From Hyphomicrobiales bacterium (GTDB lineage Bacteria > Pseudomonadota > Alphaproteobacteria > Rhizobiales > Rhizobiaceae): DNA of 64,000 nucleotides. The stretch spans positions 186,001 to 250,000 of the forward strand of contig UBQW01000016.1 of NCBI GenBank assembly GCA_900467745.1, written 5' to 3'. Shown one piece after another: positions 49,941 through 58,196 of this stretch (position 1 is the first letter of the stretch; every line of letters starts with the position of its first letter). The translations under genes and the position numbers were made by a program. Below the pieces are notes generated by a model. That model was not told where the DNA came from. It made no database searches and worked only from the letters and a program-made list of their open reading frames with translations.

Positions 49941-50792
49941 ATGCGTTTCCCATCCGTAGAGATAGCGTTGTCAACATTCACGGACAGGCTGATGAGTATT
50001 TTGCCGCTCGTTGTCATCGCAATGTTCTTATCGCTGGCCATGGCGGGCGCCTGGGCAATTCAACGTGTCAGCCGAAAAAGCGGGTGGATCGACACCGTGT
50101 GGTCGGTCGGCGTTGGGATCGGCGGCATCCTTGCTGTCGCATATACAGACGGCGACATTAATCGTCGCGCCATCCTTCTGATCGTGGTCTGCGCTTGGTC
50201 GCTAAGGCTCGCAAGCCACATCGGCTGGCGCACCAAAGGCAGCGGCGAAGATCCCCGTTATGCAAAATTCATCGACGACTGGGGCGATGGCGCAGCCTGG
50301 CGGCTGTTCCTCTTCCTGCAGATACAGGCATTGGCCGCGTTCGTTCTCGTCGTCGCCGTCTATCTCGCTGCAGCCAATGACCGCCCGTTCCCGCAGGCCA
50401 TCGACGGTCTCGCCATGCTCCTCGCCATCGTCGCGCTGGGCGGTGAAGCCCTGTCCGACGCGCAGCTCGGGCGCTTCCGAAAGACGCCCGAAGCAAAGAC
50501 GGAAGTCTGTGAGGTCGGGCTCTGGCGCTACTCGCGCCATCCCAACTACTTCTTCGAATGGCTCTTCTGGTGTTGCTGGCCGTTGTTTGCATCGACCGGA
50601 TCGATCTGGAACTGGCTGTCCTTGCTCGCGCCACTCATGATGTACTGGCTGCTGGTGCATGTTTCCGGCGTTCCACCTCTCGAAGAGCACATGCTGCGCT
50701 CGCGCGGCGACAAATTCCGTGCCCTGCAGCGCCGGGTCAACGGCTTCTTCCCAGGTCCTCGCAAATCCACCGTTCCAGGAGATCAACAATGA
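49941..50792 (+). CDS. DUF1295 membrane protein (steroid 5-alpha-reductase-like)
   Basis: A membrane protein of about 283 residues and seven helices. The C-terminal half carries the isoprenylcysteine methyltransferase/reductase-like motif GLWRYSRHPNYFFEWLFW, probably a NAD(P)H- or SAM-binding region. The start could be 49908, 49941 or 49992; GAGGAAG before 49941 decides for it. It overlaps the methyltransferase gene in ATGA (50789-50792). Together with a cyclopropane-synthase-like partner this suggests modification of a membrane lipid. Confidence 0.83.
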   Translation: MRFPSVEIALSTFTDRLMSILPLVVIAMFLSLAMAGAWAIQRVSRKSGWIDTVWSVGVGIGGILAVAYTDGDINRRAILLIVVCAWSLRLASHIGWRTKGSGEDPRYAKFIDDWGDGAAWRLFLFLQIQALAAFVLVVAVYLAAANDRPFPQAIDGLAMLLAIVALGGEALSDAQLGRFRKTPEAKTEVCEVGLWRYSRHPNYFFEWLFWCCWPLFASTGSIWNWLSLLAPLMMYWLLVHVSGVPPLEEHMLRSRGDKFRALQRRVNGFFPGPRKSTVPGDQQ

Positions 50793-51817
50793 ACATGCTG
50801 GCATTCGCCATCAACACTGCCGAGCGCGCGCCGCTCACCGACGCGATGACACTGGCCGGCATCGATTTTCTCTGCGCGCGCACCAAGCGCAAGCTCGCGG
50901 CGACGACGGCGGATACCGAACGCGATTTCGTCCAGATCATGGACCGCTTTCCGGTCGCGACCCACACGGACGAGGCCAATCGCCAGCACTATGAGGTGCC
51001 GGCCGACTTCTTTGCGCTAGCACTTGGTCCGCAACGCAAGTATTCCTGCTGCCTTTATCCGACGCCCGATACGACGCTCGCGGAAGCAGAAATCCTGGCG
51101 CTCGCCGACACGGTCACGAATGCGGCGATCGAAGACGGCATGACGATTCTGGAGCTCGGCTGTGGTTGGGGTTCGCTTTCGCTTTACCTCGCGCGACGCT
51201 TTCCCAATTCGCGCATCACGAGCGTCTCGAACTCGGCCTCGCAGCGCGCCCATATTCTCGACCTCGCGCGCCGGGATGGCCTGACAAACCTCGACGTCAT
51301 CACCGCCGACATGAACGATTTCACCACGGAGACCAAGTTCGACCGTGTCGTGTCGGTGGAAATGTTCGAGCACATGTCCAACTGGCGCACGCTGCTCGAA
51401 CGTGTCCGCAGTTGGGTGAAGCCTGATGGCAGACTGTTCCTGCATGTCTTCACCCACAAGGATCGCTCGTACAGGTTCGATCCCAACGACCCGTCCGACT
51501 GGATCGCCCAGCACTTCTTTACCGGTGGGATCATGCCGGCGCACGACCTACCGCACCGCTTCGGCCATCTGTTCAGGGTCGAGCAGGAATGGCGTTGGTC
51601 TGGAACGCATTATCGCCGCACAGCGCTGGACTGGCTGGCGAATTTCGACCGTGACCTTCATCGGATCCGACCCATCCTTGCAAGGGTGTATGGGAAGGAT
51701 GCATCCCTTTGGATACGTCGCTGGCGGCTGTTCTTCCTGTCGACGGCAGGCCTGTTCGGGCATGATAAAGGCGACGTCTGGGGTGTGGGCCATTATCTGC
51801 TGTCGCCGGCCGCATAA
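50789..51817 (+). CDS. Cyclopropane-fatty-acyl-phospholipid synthase-like methyltransferase
   Basis: A 342-residue SAM-dependent enzyme. SAM-binding motif ILELGCGWGSLSLYLARRFP; the upstream QHYEVPADFFALALGPQRKYSCCLY is the CFA-family substrate-side motif, and VEMFEHMSNW follows. In the family such enzymes act on double bonds of lipid acyl chains. Overlaps both neighbours (ATGA and TAATG), so the three-gene unit DUF1295, methyltransferase and membrane protein is tightly coupled. Confidence 0.87.
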   Translation: MNMLAFAINTAERAPLTDAMTLAGIDFLCARTKRKLAATTADTERDFVQIMDRFPVATHTDEANRQHYEVPADFFALALGPQRKYSCCLYPTPDTTLAEAEILALADTVTNAAIEDGMTILELGCGWGSLSLYLARRFPNSRITSVSNSASQRAHILDLARRDGLTNLDVITADMNDFTTETKFDRVVSVEMFEHMSNWRTLLERVRSWVKPDGRLFLHVFTHKDRSYRFDPNDPSDWIAQHFFTGGIMPAHDLPHRFGHLFRVEQEWRWSGTHYRRTALDWLANFDRDLHRIRPILARVYGKDASLWIRRWRLFFLSTAGLFGHDKGDVWGVGHYLLSPAA

Positions 51818-52341
51818 TGTCTGAGGCAACCAAACAGCTCGACCCGATCACCCAGGCGACCGTGACCATTGCCTGGGTCATCGTGCTGAACAAGCCCTTC
51901 TATCCTGTCTATGTCTGGTATCTGGTCGGCAATGGCGTTGCGGCATCGCTTGGCACATTGCTCTCAGCGCCCCTCTTCCTGGCGATCCCGTTCGTAGCCA
52001 GACGATCTTCGCTGGCGGCCCGGATCGCGCTGCCGCTGATCGGCACGTTCGACACCTTGTTTGAGACGAAGCTGTTCGGTTCTGCTTCAGGCACGGAATT
52101 GTTCTTTGCGGCCTGCATCATGCTTGTCGCGCTGTCCTTCCAGGCACACGAAAAGTGGTGGCAGCGCGGAATGGCCGTGCTTGTCTTTGTCGTGTTCGTG
52201 TTCTCGCGCAATTTCATCGGTGCGCCGCTCCATGCCTGGTCTGCACCGGAACTTATGACCCTCTTCAACCTGAATGCCTTCGCCGTCGCCAGCCTTTTGG
52301 CCTTCATCGCCCTTCGCTATGCGGGGATACCACGGACATGA
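51817..52341 (+). CDS. DUF3429/DUF2878-like membrane protein
   Basis: A 174-residue protein with about five membrane helices (WYLVGNGVAASLGTLLSAP; LFFAACIMLVALSF; FNLNAFAVASLLAFIAL). I am unsure of its exact family. It begins in the stop of the methyltransferase gene (TAATG), so it is translationally coupled to the lipid-modifying enzyme and likely belongs to the same membrane system. Confidence 0.72.
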   Translation: MSEATKQLDPITQATVTIAWVIVLNKPFYPVYVWYLVGNGVAASLGTLLSAPLFLAIPFVARRSSLAARIALPLIGTFDTLFETKLFGSASGTELFFAACIMLVALSFQAHEKWWQRGMAVLVFVVFVFSRNFIGAPLHAWSAPELMTLFNLNAFAVASLLAFIALRYAGIPRT

Positions 52342-52385
52342 GGCCCATCCGATCGAACCAGAGCCACAACAAATGGGAGCGAAAG

Positions 52386-52925
52386 ATGCAGAAGATCTCT
52401 TACTGGTGTTTTGCTATGTTACTCACGTTTATGTATTCGAGCAGCCCGGCATCATCGGCCTCGACAGAATCGAGGTCAATTCCGATTGGCATGGATCACT
52501 ATCAGGGAACATGGCTTGAAATCGGCCGCCGACCTATGTGGCTGACCGATGGATGCGTTGCGGGCTACTCCACCTATAAGCTTGGAAAGACACCAGGCGA
52601 GGTCAAAGTCGAAGACGGCTGCTACGTCGGCAGACCAGGGGGACGACTGAAGACCGTCGAAGGTGATGGCAAGATCCTCGATCTAGGGCGAAACAATGCC
52701 GAAATGCGGGTCCGCTACCCGTTCTTCATAACATTCAATTACAGGGTCCTTTACAAGTCTCCCGACAGGACGTGGTTCATAAGTGCTGACCCCAAGATGA
52801 AAAACCTTTGGATTTACGCGCGCACCGTACCATCAAAGGCAAAACTGAAGCTGATGGTCCGCAAGGCCACTGAACTCGGTTACGATGTTCGGAGACTTGA
52901 ATTTCCCGCGCAATCGGGCCGCTAG
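52386..52925 (+). CDS. Lipocalin-family secreted protein
   Basis: A 179-residue protein with an N-terminal signal sequence (MQKISYWCFAMLLTFMYSSS, cleaved near SSAST). YQGTWLEIGRRP is the first lipocalin signature (G-x-W), and WIYARTVP lies near the final strand signature. Such proteins bind hydrophobic ligands in the periplasm. It begins 45 bp after the lipid-modification genes on the same strand, so it may handle their lipid product. Confidence 0.78.
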   Translation: MQKISYWCFAMLLTFMYSSSPASSASTESRSIPIGMDHYQGTWLEIGRRPMWLTDGCVAGYSTYKLGKTPGEVKVEDGCYVGRPGGRLKTVEGDGKILDLGRNNAEMRVRYPFFITFNYRVLYKSPDRTWFISADPKMKNLWIYARTVPSKAKLKLMVRKATELGYDVRRLEFPAQSGR

Positions 52926-53187
52926 ACGGCAATCTGAACTCGGCATGAGGATGATCCCGAATTGCAAAGTCAATGGTATCTCGTTAGCCCCCGCCTCCCC
53001 TGTGAAGAATGCTCCGGGCAAGGGCGTTGCAGGATATTGTCGCGGCAGCCGCATTGGGTTCCGCAACTCGGCAAGGAGCCGAGATTCCTGCAGCTTAGAT
53101 TTATCGAGAAATCGCCACAGACAGTCACACCTCATGTGGCTGAAAGCTTCCGCACTTGCACATCGGAGATAGGCAGGAGCATTGGCC

Positions 53188-55272
53188 TCAGCTGCGCGTT
53201 AACTCGGCTACTCTTCTTGCGAGAACGTCACCCGCGAAAGGCTTTGTCAGCACCTGCATGCCGCGATCAAGATGTCCGTGGTTCAGGACTGCGTTTTCAG
53301 CATAACCTGTGACGAAAAGAACAGGTAGATCCGGGCGATCGGCGCGAACGGCATCCGCAAGCTGTCTTCCATTCATGCCATTCGGCAGACCGACGTCTGT
53401 CACCAGCAGATCGATGTCGGGCCGCGAGTTCAAAACTCTAAGAGCTGACGGCGCGTCATCGGCCTCAAGGACGAAGTATCCAAGCTCTTCGAGCACGTCG
53501 ACGGCGACCATCCGGACCAACGGCTCGTCGTCGACGATCAGAATGGTTGTCTTTCCTGAAACTGGAGGAACCGGCGCCTCGGGTGTTAGAGTCTCTTCCT
53601 CCAAACCATCTGCGTGGTGCCGGGGAACGTAGATGCAGATCATCGTTCCCTTGCCAAGCTCCGAGTATATGCGCGCTGCACCGCCGGACTGTCCGGCGAA
53701 GCCATAAACCATTGAGAGACCGAGCCCCGTTCCTTGGCCCGTCGGTTTCGTGGTGAAAAATGGATCAAACGCTCGAGCAATTACATCCTGCGACATGCCC
53801 GTGCCAGTGTCACTCACACACATTGAAACATACTGGCCAGGTTCGACGCCACGGTCCCTTGCAGCCCGTTCATCCAGCCAACGGTTACCCGTTTCAATCG
53901 TAAGCTTTCCGCCATCTGGCATTGCATCCCTTGCATTGATGCAAAGATTGAGAAGCGCATTCTCAAGCTGGCCGACATCCACAAATGCGGTCCACAGGCC
54001 GCCGGCACCGGCGACTTCCACGTCAATGCCGGGTCCAACGCTGCGCGTGATCAAATCATGCATGTCGGTAATGATGCGGTTTATGTTCGAAGGCTTTGGA
54101 TCCAAGGTCTGGCGGCGCGAGAAGGCGAGTAGCCGCTGGGTGAGGCCCGCAGCTCGCTTGACCGCACATTGTGCGCCGGCCAGGTAGCGATCGGTGTCAC
54201 CGATCCTTCCCTGTGCCAGACGTGCCTTCATGAGCTCCAGGCTGCCGCCGATCCCTGCGAGGATGTTGTTGAAGTCGTGCGCCAGGCCACCGGTCAATTG
54301 GCCAACCGCCTCCATCTTCTGTGATTGCCGCAGAGCATCCTCCGCCTGCATCAGCGCTGCCGTGCGTTCTTCTACCCGCTGCTCCAGGGTTTCTGTCAGC
54401 GTTCGCAAGTCTGCCGCAGCACGATCTCGTTCCTGCTCTGCGGCACGTCGTGCCTCGATGTCGATGAGCACACCGGGAAAGAGCGTGGCCTCTCCATTCG
54501 ATCCTAGATCGACACGTCCATTGGCTTCCAGCCATCTATACTGCCCATCCAGTCGGCGGGTTCGGTACTGATGTGCATATGGTCCGCCTAGCCTCAATGC
54601 CTCATTGATCGCCGCGGCCAGACCCGGCTGATCGTCCGGATGGACCGTCTCGACGACTTGTGAGAGGCTCAGACCTGTTCGCCCGAGATTCGGGTCGAAG
54701 CCGAAGGCTGTTGCAAATGCCTCATCGACGGTAAATTTGTCGCCTGGCACGTCCCAGGACCACGTTCCGATAATTGCTCCAGCCGCGAGAGCAAGTTGGA
54801 CGCGCTGAATATTCTCGCGAGCAAGTGCTTCGCTTTCTCGCAACGCTTGCTCGGCGACCTTTCGCGTGGTGATGTCGCGGAAAAGAACGGACACCTGCTT
54901 GAGGCTGGACGGTTCAAGCCGTGTAGCAGACACCTCGATAAAGCGGTTGATCGCCTTGAATTCTTGCTCGAACCGAACTGTCTCGCCGGTCTCAAGCACC
55001 CCTCCATAGACCTTCAGCCAGACATCAGCATTGTCAGGCTCAATTTCACGAAGTCGCTTTCCGACGATACCCTTTATCCCCGTCTGCCGCTCATATCCTG
55101 AGTTAGATTCGATGTGTACGTAGTCACTCATCGGACCTTCCGGGCCGTCAATGAACTCAATGATACAAAACCCGTCGTCGATTGCTTCGAAAAGGGCGCG
55201 GCGACGTCCCTCACTTTGGGCAAGTGCATCGTCGGTTAGCTCAACATGCGGGCTCGCGATCTGGTTTGTCAC
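53188..55272 (-). CDS. Hybrid sensor histidine kinase with PAS domains and a receiver
   Basis: A 694-residue cytoplasmic protein with no membrane helices. Order: PAS (about 22-140), PAS with PAC (about 155-275), a coiled linker (276-320), HisKA with the phospho-accepting His332 in GGLAHDFNN, HATPase_c (NARDAMPDG; DTGTGMS; GQGTGLGLS), then a receiver domain with Asp626 (VTDVGLP). The GGLAHDFNN motif is typical of the HWE-independent, PAS-linked group common in Rhizobiales. No separate response regulator gene is nearby. Its signal is unknown. Confidence 0.92.
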   Translation of the reverse strand: MTNQIASPHVELTDDALAQSEGRRRALFEAIDDGFCIIEFIDGPEGPMSDYVHIESNSGYERQTGIKGIVGKRLREIEPDNADVWLKVYGGVLETGETVRFEQEFKAINRFIEVSATRLEPSSLKQVSVLFRDITTRKVAEQALRESEALARENIQRVQLALAAGAIIGTWSWDVPGDKFTVDEAFATAFGFDPNLGRTGLSLSQVVETVHPDDQPGLAAAINEALRLGGPYAHQYRTRRLDGQYRWLEANGRVDLGSNGEATLFPGVLIDIEARRAAEQERDRAAADLRTLTETLEQRVEERTAALMQAEDALRQSQKMEAVGQLTGGLAHDFNNILAGIGGSLELMKARLAQGRIGDTDRYLAGAQCAVKRAAGLTQRLLAFSRRQTLDPKPSNINRIITDMHDLITRSVGPGIDVEVAGAGGLWTAFVDVGQLENALLNLCINARDAMPDGGKLTIETGNRWLDERAARDRGVEPGQYVSMCVSDTGTGMSQDVIARAFDPFFTTKPTGQGTGLGLSMVYGFAGQSGGAARIYSELGKGTMICIYVPRHHADGLEEETLTPEAPVPPVSGKTTILIVDDEPLVRMVAVDVLEELGYFVLEADDAPSALRVLNSRPDIDLLVTDVGLPNGMNGRQLADAVRADRPDLPVLFVTGYAENAVLNHGHLDRGMQVLTKPFAGDVLARRVAELTRS

Positions 55273-55915
55273 GGATAGTCCTTAAAGCTCATGAACTCGC
55301 GCATACATATGTTTGCGCGCCACAAAGACAATGAAATATTTGTTGATTTCATGAGCATCAATTGGGGCGGAGAAAGGTCGGCAGAGCTTGCATCTCATCG
55401 TCGTCCCCTGAGAAGCTCGACAATGAGAGCAAGCATCTGCTTGTAGAACCCGATCGCACTCCCGACCCCTTTTCCACCCCTTTCTCGGTGACCGTCGGCC
55501 CGAACATTGCGCGATGGGGCTCGAGAACGACGCAAGGCGGACTCCGTGCCAATCGTAGACCTACTCCTGAGCGTTCATAACCAGCTTCCTCAGCACGAAC
55601 CCGGGTTGACGGCTCGATCTTTCGAGATCTTAACGGGGGAAAATTTCCCAGCCAGACTGCCGGGATCGCCGAACGTCGCTCATCGTCGAGCCCTCTTGCC
55701 TTACCGGAGTTTCGATCTCCCGAAGGGACGGCGCTCCAGGCAGTAGACCGATATTGGCGCTATGAACCCGCGCGACGATCTTGGCATTCTGTTGGTCGCT
55801 TCAAGCGCTGGGGCGTAGCGCTTTGTTATCGAACATGCGGCGGCTCTCTTGCCACGAGACTATGTTCTCCAGCGGTCAGTCCCTGATCGGCGGCATCAGA
55901 GTTGAGGGCGTTGTC
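55273..55915. other. About 640 bp without a supported gene
   Basis: Between the hybrid kinase and csbD. Several short frames exist (for example plus 55362-55580 and 55507-55746) but they show no motif, ribosome site or promoter. The kinase promoter must lie at its left end. I see no remnant of a mobile element. Confidence 0.4.
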
Positions 55916-55940
55916 GGAACAGTTAGGACATTAGGTCGTT
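55916..55940 (+). promoter_or_regulatory. EcfG promoter for csbD
   Basis: GGAAC (55916-55920), 16 bp, CGTT (55937-55940): an exact consensus, 30 bp before ATG 55971. Confidence 0.85.
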
Positions 55941-55970
55941 AAGTTCCAAAGCAACCAAAAGGAGGAAGTC

Positions 55971-56174
55971 ATGGATTGGAATCGCGTCGAAGGAAACTGG
56001 AAGCAGATGAAAGGGAAGGTCAAGGAGCAGTGGGGCAAGCTTACTGATGATGACCTCGATGTCATTGCGGGCAAGCGCGACCAACTGGAAGGCAAAATCC
56101 AGGAGCGATACGGCTACGAGAAGGACCGCACAAAAAAGGACATCGACGACTGGTACGGTCGCCAACCTTGGTAG
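55971..56174 (+). CDS. CsbD-family general stress protein
   Basis: A 67-residue, highly charged helical protein starting MDWNRVEGNWKQMKGKVKEQ, with the family pattern WGKLTDDDLDVIAGKRDQLEGKIQ split as WGKLTDDDLDVIAGK and RDQLEGKIQERYGY. AGGAGG precedes the ATG. CsbD proteins are classic general-stress proteins; the exact EcfG promoter in front fits this. Followed by a hairpin. Confidence 0.93.
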   Translation: MDWNRVEGNWKQMKGKVKEQWGKLTDDDLDVIAGKRDQLEGKIQERYGYEKDRTKKDIDDWYGRQPW

Positions 56175-56201
56175 AGATGGAGATTTTCCTCGAACCGGAA
56201 G

Positions 56202-56221
56202 GCCGCGGGACATCCCGCGGC
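56202..56221 (+). terminator. Hairpin after csbD
   Basis: GCCGCGGG-ACAT-CCCGCGGC is a perfect 8-bp GC stem with a 4-base loop, 28 bp after the csbD stop. Likely terminator, though incomplete termination could let the transcript reach the GFA gene. Confidence 0.65.
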
Positions 56222-56285
56222 TTGCAAGTGCCTCGAAAAAGGCAATGCATTGGGGATTTTAAAGGTTGGGCGAGGAGATAAAAGC

Positions 56286-56657
56286 ATGATCCTTGTTGGA
56301 GGATGTCTGTGCGGAGCGGTCCGATATCAGGTGGATGGCAAGCCTTTTCGCACAGGTCTCTGCCATTGCGCAGATTGCCGAAAAGAGAGCGGATCTTCAT
56401 TTTCTTCGTTTGCCCATTGGCCGCGCAACACGTTCACATACTCAGGCGAGATTTCTACGTATGCGGGCCGGAGTTTTTGCCCGCGATGCGGGGGACGTTT
56501 GTTTTGCCTGAACGACGATGACGTGGAAATTCGTTTCGGATCACTGGACAAAGCGCCAACTGACCTAGTGCCCGAGATGGAGGTCTGGACAAAACGGCGG
56601 GAGAAATGGTTGCCAGTTATTCCGAGCACCAAGAGATTTGACGAGGATCCGACCTGA
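56286..56657 (+). CDS. GFA/CENP-V family zinc protein, second copy
   Basis: A 123-residue protein with zinc cysteines in GGCLCGAV, CHCADCR and CPRCGGRLF. It is similar throughout to the 43312 gene, including the C-terminal FDED. GAGGAG lies before ATG 56286. It follows csbD by 111 bp and may be co-expressed with it. Confidence 0.9.
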   Translation: MILVGGCLCGAVRYQVDGKPFRTGLCHCADCRKESGSSFSSFAHWPRNTFTYSGEISTYAGRSFCPRCGGRLFCLNDDDVEIRFGSLDKAPTDLVPEMEVWTKRREKWLPVIPSTKRFDEDPT

Positions 56658-57105
56658 AAACGTCGGCGTAAGGTGCGCGAAACCAAGATCGTGCTGCACG
56701 CGGTTGGCCCGGGGATCTGGCTGCTGGTGAGGTCGCGGAAGGTGGCCGAGAAACAATTCCTGGGGTCACTGAACGCATGTCCGATTTTGAGTAAGCCGGT
56801 GGGGTCAGCGGTAAGATGCGAGCACCGTCGGTTTCGCCTTTTGGATACCCAGGTTCGTTTGCAGTTGACCCACGTTCGCAAGGAGAAAGCAGTCGGTCTC
56901 AAAAGTGATTAGAAGCGCCTGCTACAGCTTACCCAAAATGGCATGCCATTGGATCGGCACCCGATACGTCAGGCTTGTTCGGCCCATGTCGATCAATACG
57001 CTTTGATACAAGTCTCCAAGATCACGAAACAATCCAGATACGAAGGAGTCGTAGATCCTCTTTGCACCGGTTGTCGCCACGTCGACACAAACAAGGAGAG
57101 GACCT
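56658..57105. other. 448-bp stretch without a supported gene
   Basis: A plus-strand frame from 56673 to 56912 is open but unrecognised and has no ribosome site. The segment may contain the remnant of an older insertion, since its composition and GGGGTCA/GGTCAGCGG motifs differ from the flanks, but I could not identify it. The promoter of the epoxide hydrolase gene should lie at its right end. Confidence 0.35.
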
Positions 57106-57245
57106 ATGACCAAAGCAAAAATGACATATCGCCAAAAACCCATCGCCAGTCGTGCATCTGCGATTGCGGTTGGTTCCTTCATGATGCTTCCAGTTGTCAC
57201 AATGCAAGAGGCTTACGCCGCCTATGCTCCTCTTGTTGGCACTAC
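57106..57245 (+). pseudogene. Exported epoxide hydrolase, 5' fragment (interrupted by IS66)
   Basis: The fragment starts MTKAKMTYRQKPIASRASA with AAGGAGAG upstream. The residues IAVGSFMMLPVVTMQEAYA form a signal-type segment with a likely cleavage site. The frame reads PLVGT up to the insertion and then enters the IS, where it stops at 57249. Joined to 60447-61641, without the duplicated 8 bp, it makes one intact 444-residue frame. Confidence 0.85.
57238..57245. repeat. Target site duplication, left copy
   Basis: GGCACTAC, identical to 60439-60446. Eight base pairs is the usual IS66-family duplication. Confidence 0.95.
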
Positions 57246-57268
57246 GTAACCGTTGCGAGGACCCCACA
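57246..57268. repeat. IS66 left inverted repeat
   Basis: Starts GTAACCGTTGCGAGGACCCC; matches the right end at 19 of 23 positions. Confidence 0.9.
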
Positions 57269-57329
57269 TTTCCAGAGGGTTTCGGCTCGCGCATAGTTCC
57301 GCTCTGTCATGATTATGGGAGACGCAACT

Positions 57330-57797
57330 ATGGATTTGGGACCAGTCGATGTCGACGAGAAGGCTTCATCGCATAGTGCTGATGACAGTCATCAGCACTA
57401 TGCGACGAGCGAAGTTGTCGATGATAGGCGGACACCTCGCCGTGTCGAGGTTTTGCTCGGTAAAGAGCGCCGGCGCCGTTGGAGCGCTGATGAGAAGGCG
57501 GAAATCACGGCGGCCAGCTTCGTGCCTGGAGCAAATATCTCTGCCGTTGCGCGCCAATATGGCGTGAGCCAGGGGCTGCTGCACTATTGGCGGCGCTGCG
57601 CGCGTGAGCACATGTCGGATGACGAGGAGATGCGCTTTGTGCCGGTTGTCAGAGCCGATGAAGGCTTGGGCGGTCCGGCCGCGGTGACGGCGCTGACGAT
57701 CCGTGTCGAAATCAACGACGCCTGTGCCGTGATCGAGGGTGGCATTGATGAGCAGGCACTGTGCATGGTGTTCAAAGCGCTCAGGGCCTCGGCGTGA
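57330..57797 (+). CDS. tnpA: IS66 accessory protein TnpA
   Basis: A 155-residue DNA-binding protein with a helix-turn-helix (RRWSADEKAEITAASF; ARQYGVSQGLLHYWRR). It is required with TnpB and TnpC for transposition. ATG 57330 is preferred over 57309 because GGGAGA lies 7 bp upstream. An unusually long hairpin lies within codons 14-25. The stop overlaps the tnpB start in GTGA. Confidence 0.9.
   Translation: MDLGPVDVDEKASSHSADDSHQHYATSEVVDDRRTPRRVEVLLGKERRRRWSADEKAEITAASFVPGANISAVARQYGVSQGLLHYWRRCAREHMSDDEEMRFVPVVRADEGLGGPAAVTALTIRVEINDACAVIEGGIDEQALCMVFKALRASA
57370..57404 (+). repeat. 16-bp perfect hairpin inside the tnpA coding region
   Basis: The two arms, CGCATAGTGCTGATGA (57370-57385) and TCATCAGCACTATGCG (57389-57404), are exactly complementary with a 3-base loop (CAG). 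It lies 40 bp after the tnpA start codon and could hide the start or stall ribosomes or polymerase. Confidence 0.85.
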
Positions 57798-58147
57798 TCT
57801 CACTTGGATCGGATTTGCGGATCATGATTGCTTCAAAGCCGGTGGACTTCAGGAAGGGCATCAATGGGCTGGCGGCGCTGGTATCGACTGCGCTCGGCGC
57901 CAACCCATACTCAGGCGACATCTATGTCTTCCGCAGCAAGCGGAACGATCGTCTGAAGATGGTAGTCTGGGATGGCAGCGGCATGGTGCTGTTGACCAAG
58001 GTTTTGGAGGATCGGCGTTTTACCTGGCCGGCTGTTCACGATGGAGCCGTTCGTCTCAGCGCCAGCGAATTGGCACTTCTGCTCGATGGCCTGGACTGGA
58101 CAAGAGTGGAGAAGAAGCCGGTCAAGCGGCCTACAAAAATGGCGTGA
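57794..58147 (+). CDS. tnpB: IS66 accessory protein TnpB
   Basis: A 117-residue protein with the Orf2 family pattern (MIASKPVDFRKGINGLAALV; YVFRSKRNDRLKMVVWDGSG). It starts at GTG 57794, overlapping the tnpA stop. Role in the transposition complex. Confidence 0.93.
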   Translation: MISLGSDLRIMIASKPVDFRKGINGLAALVSTALGANPYSGDIYVFRSKRNDRLKMVVWDGSGMVLLTKVLEDRRFTWPAVHDGAVRLSASELALLLDGLDWTRVEKKPVKRPTKMA

Positions 58148-58196
58148 TCCCATTGGAATTGATCGACAATTCCGTGCCGATCTGCTAGATTTTGGC

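Noticed and set aside
56658..57105. Possible remnant of an older transposase
   Set aside because: No motif of any transposase family could be read in any frame.
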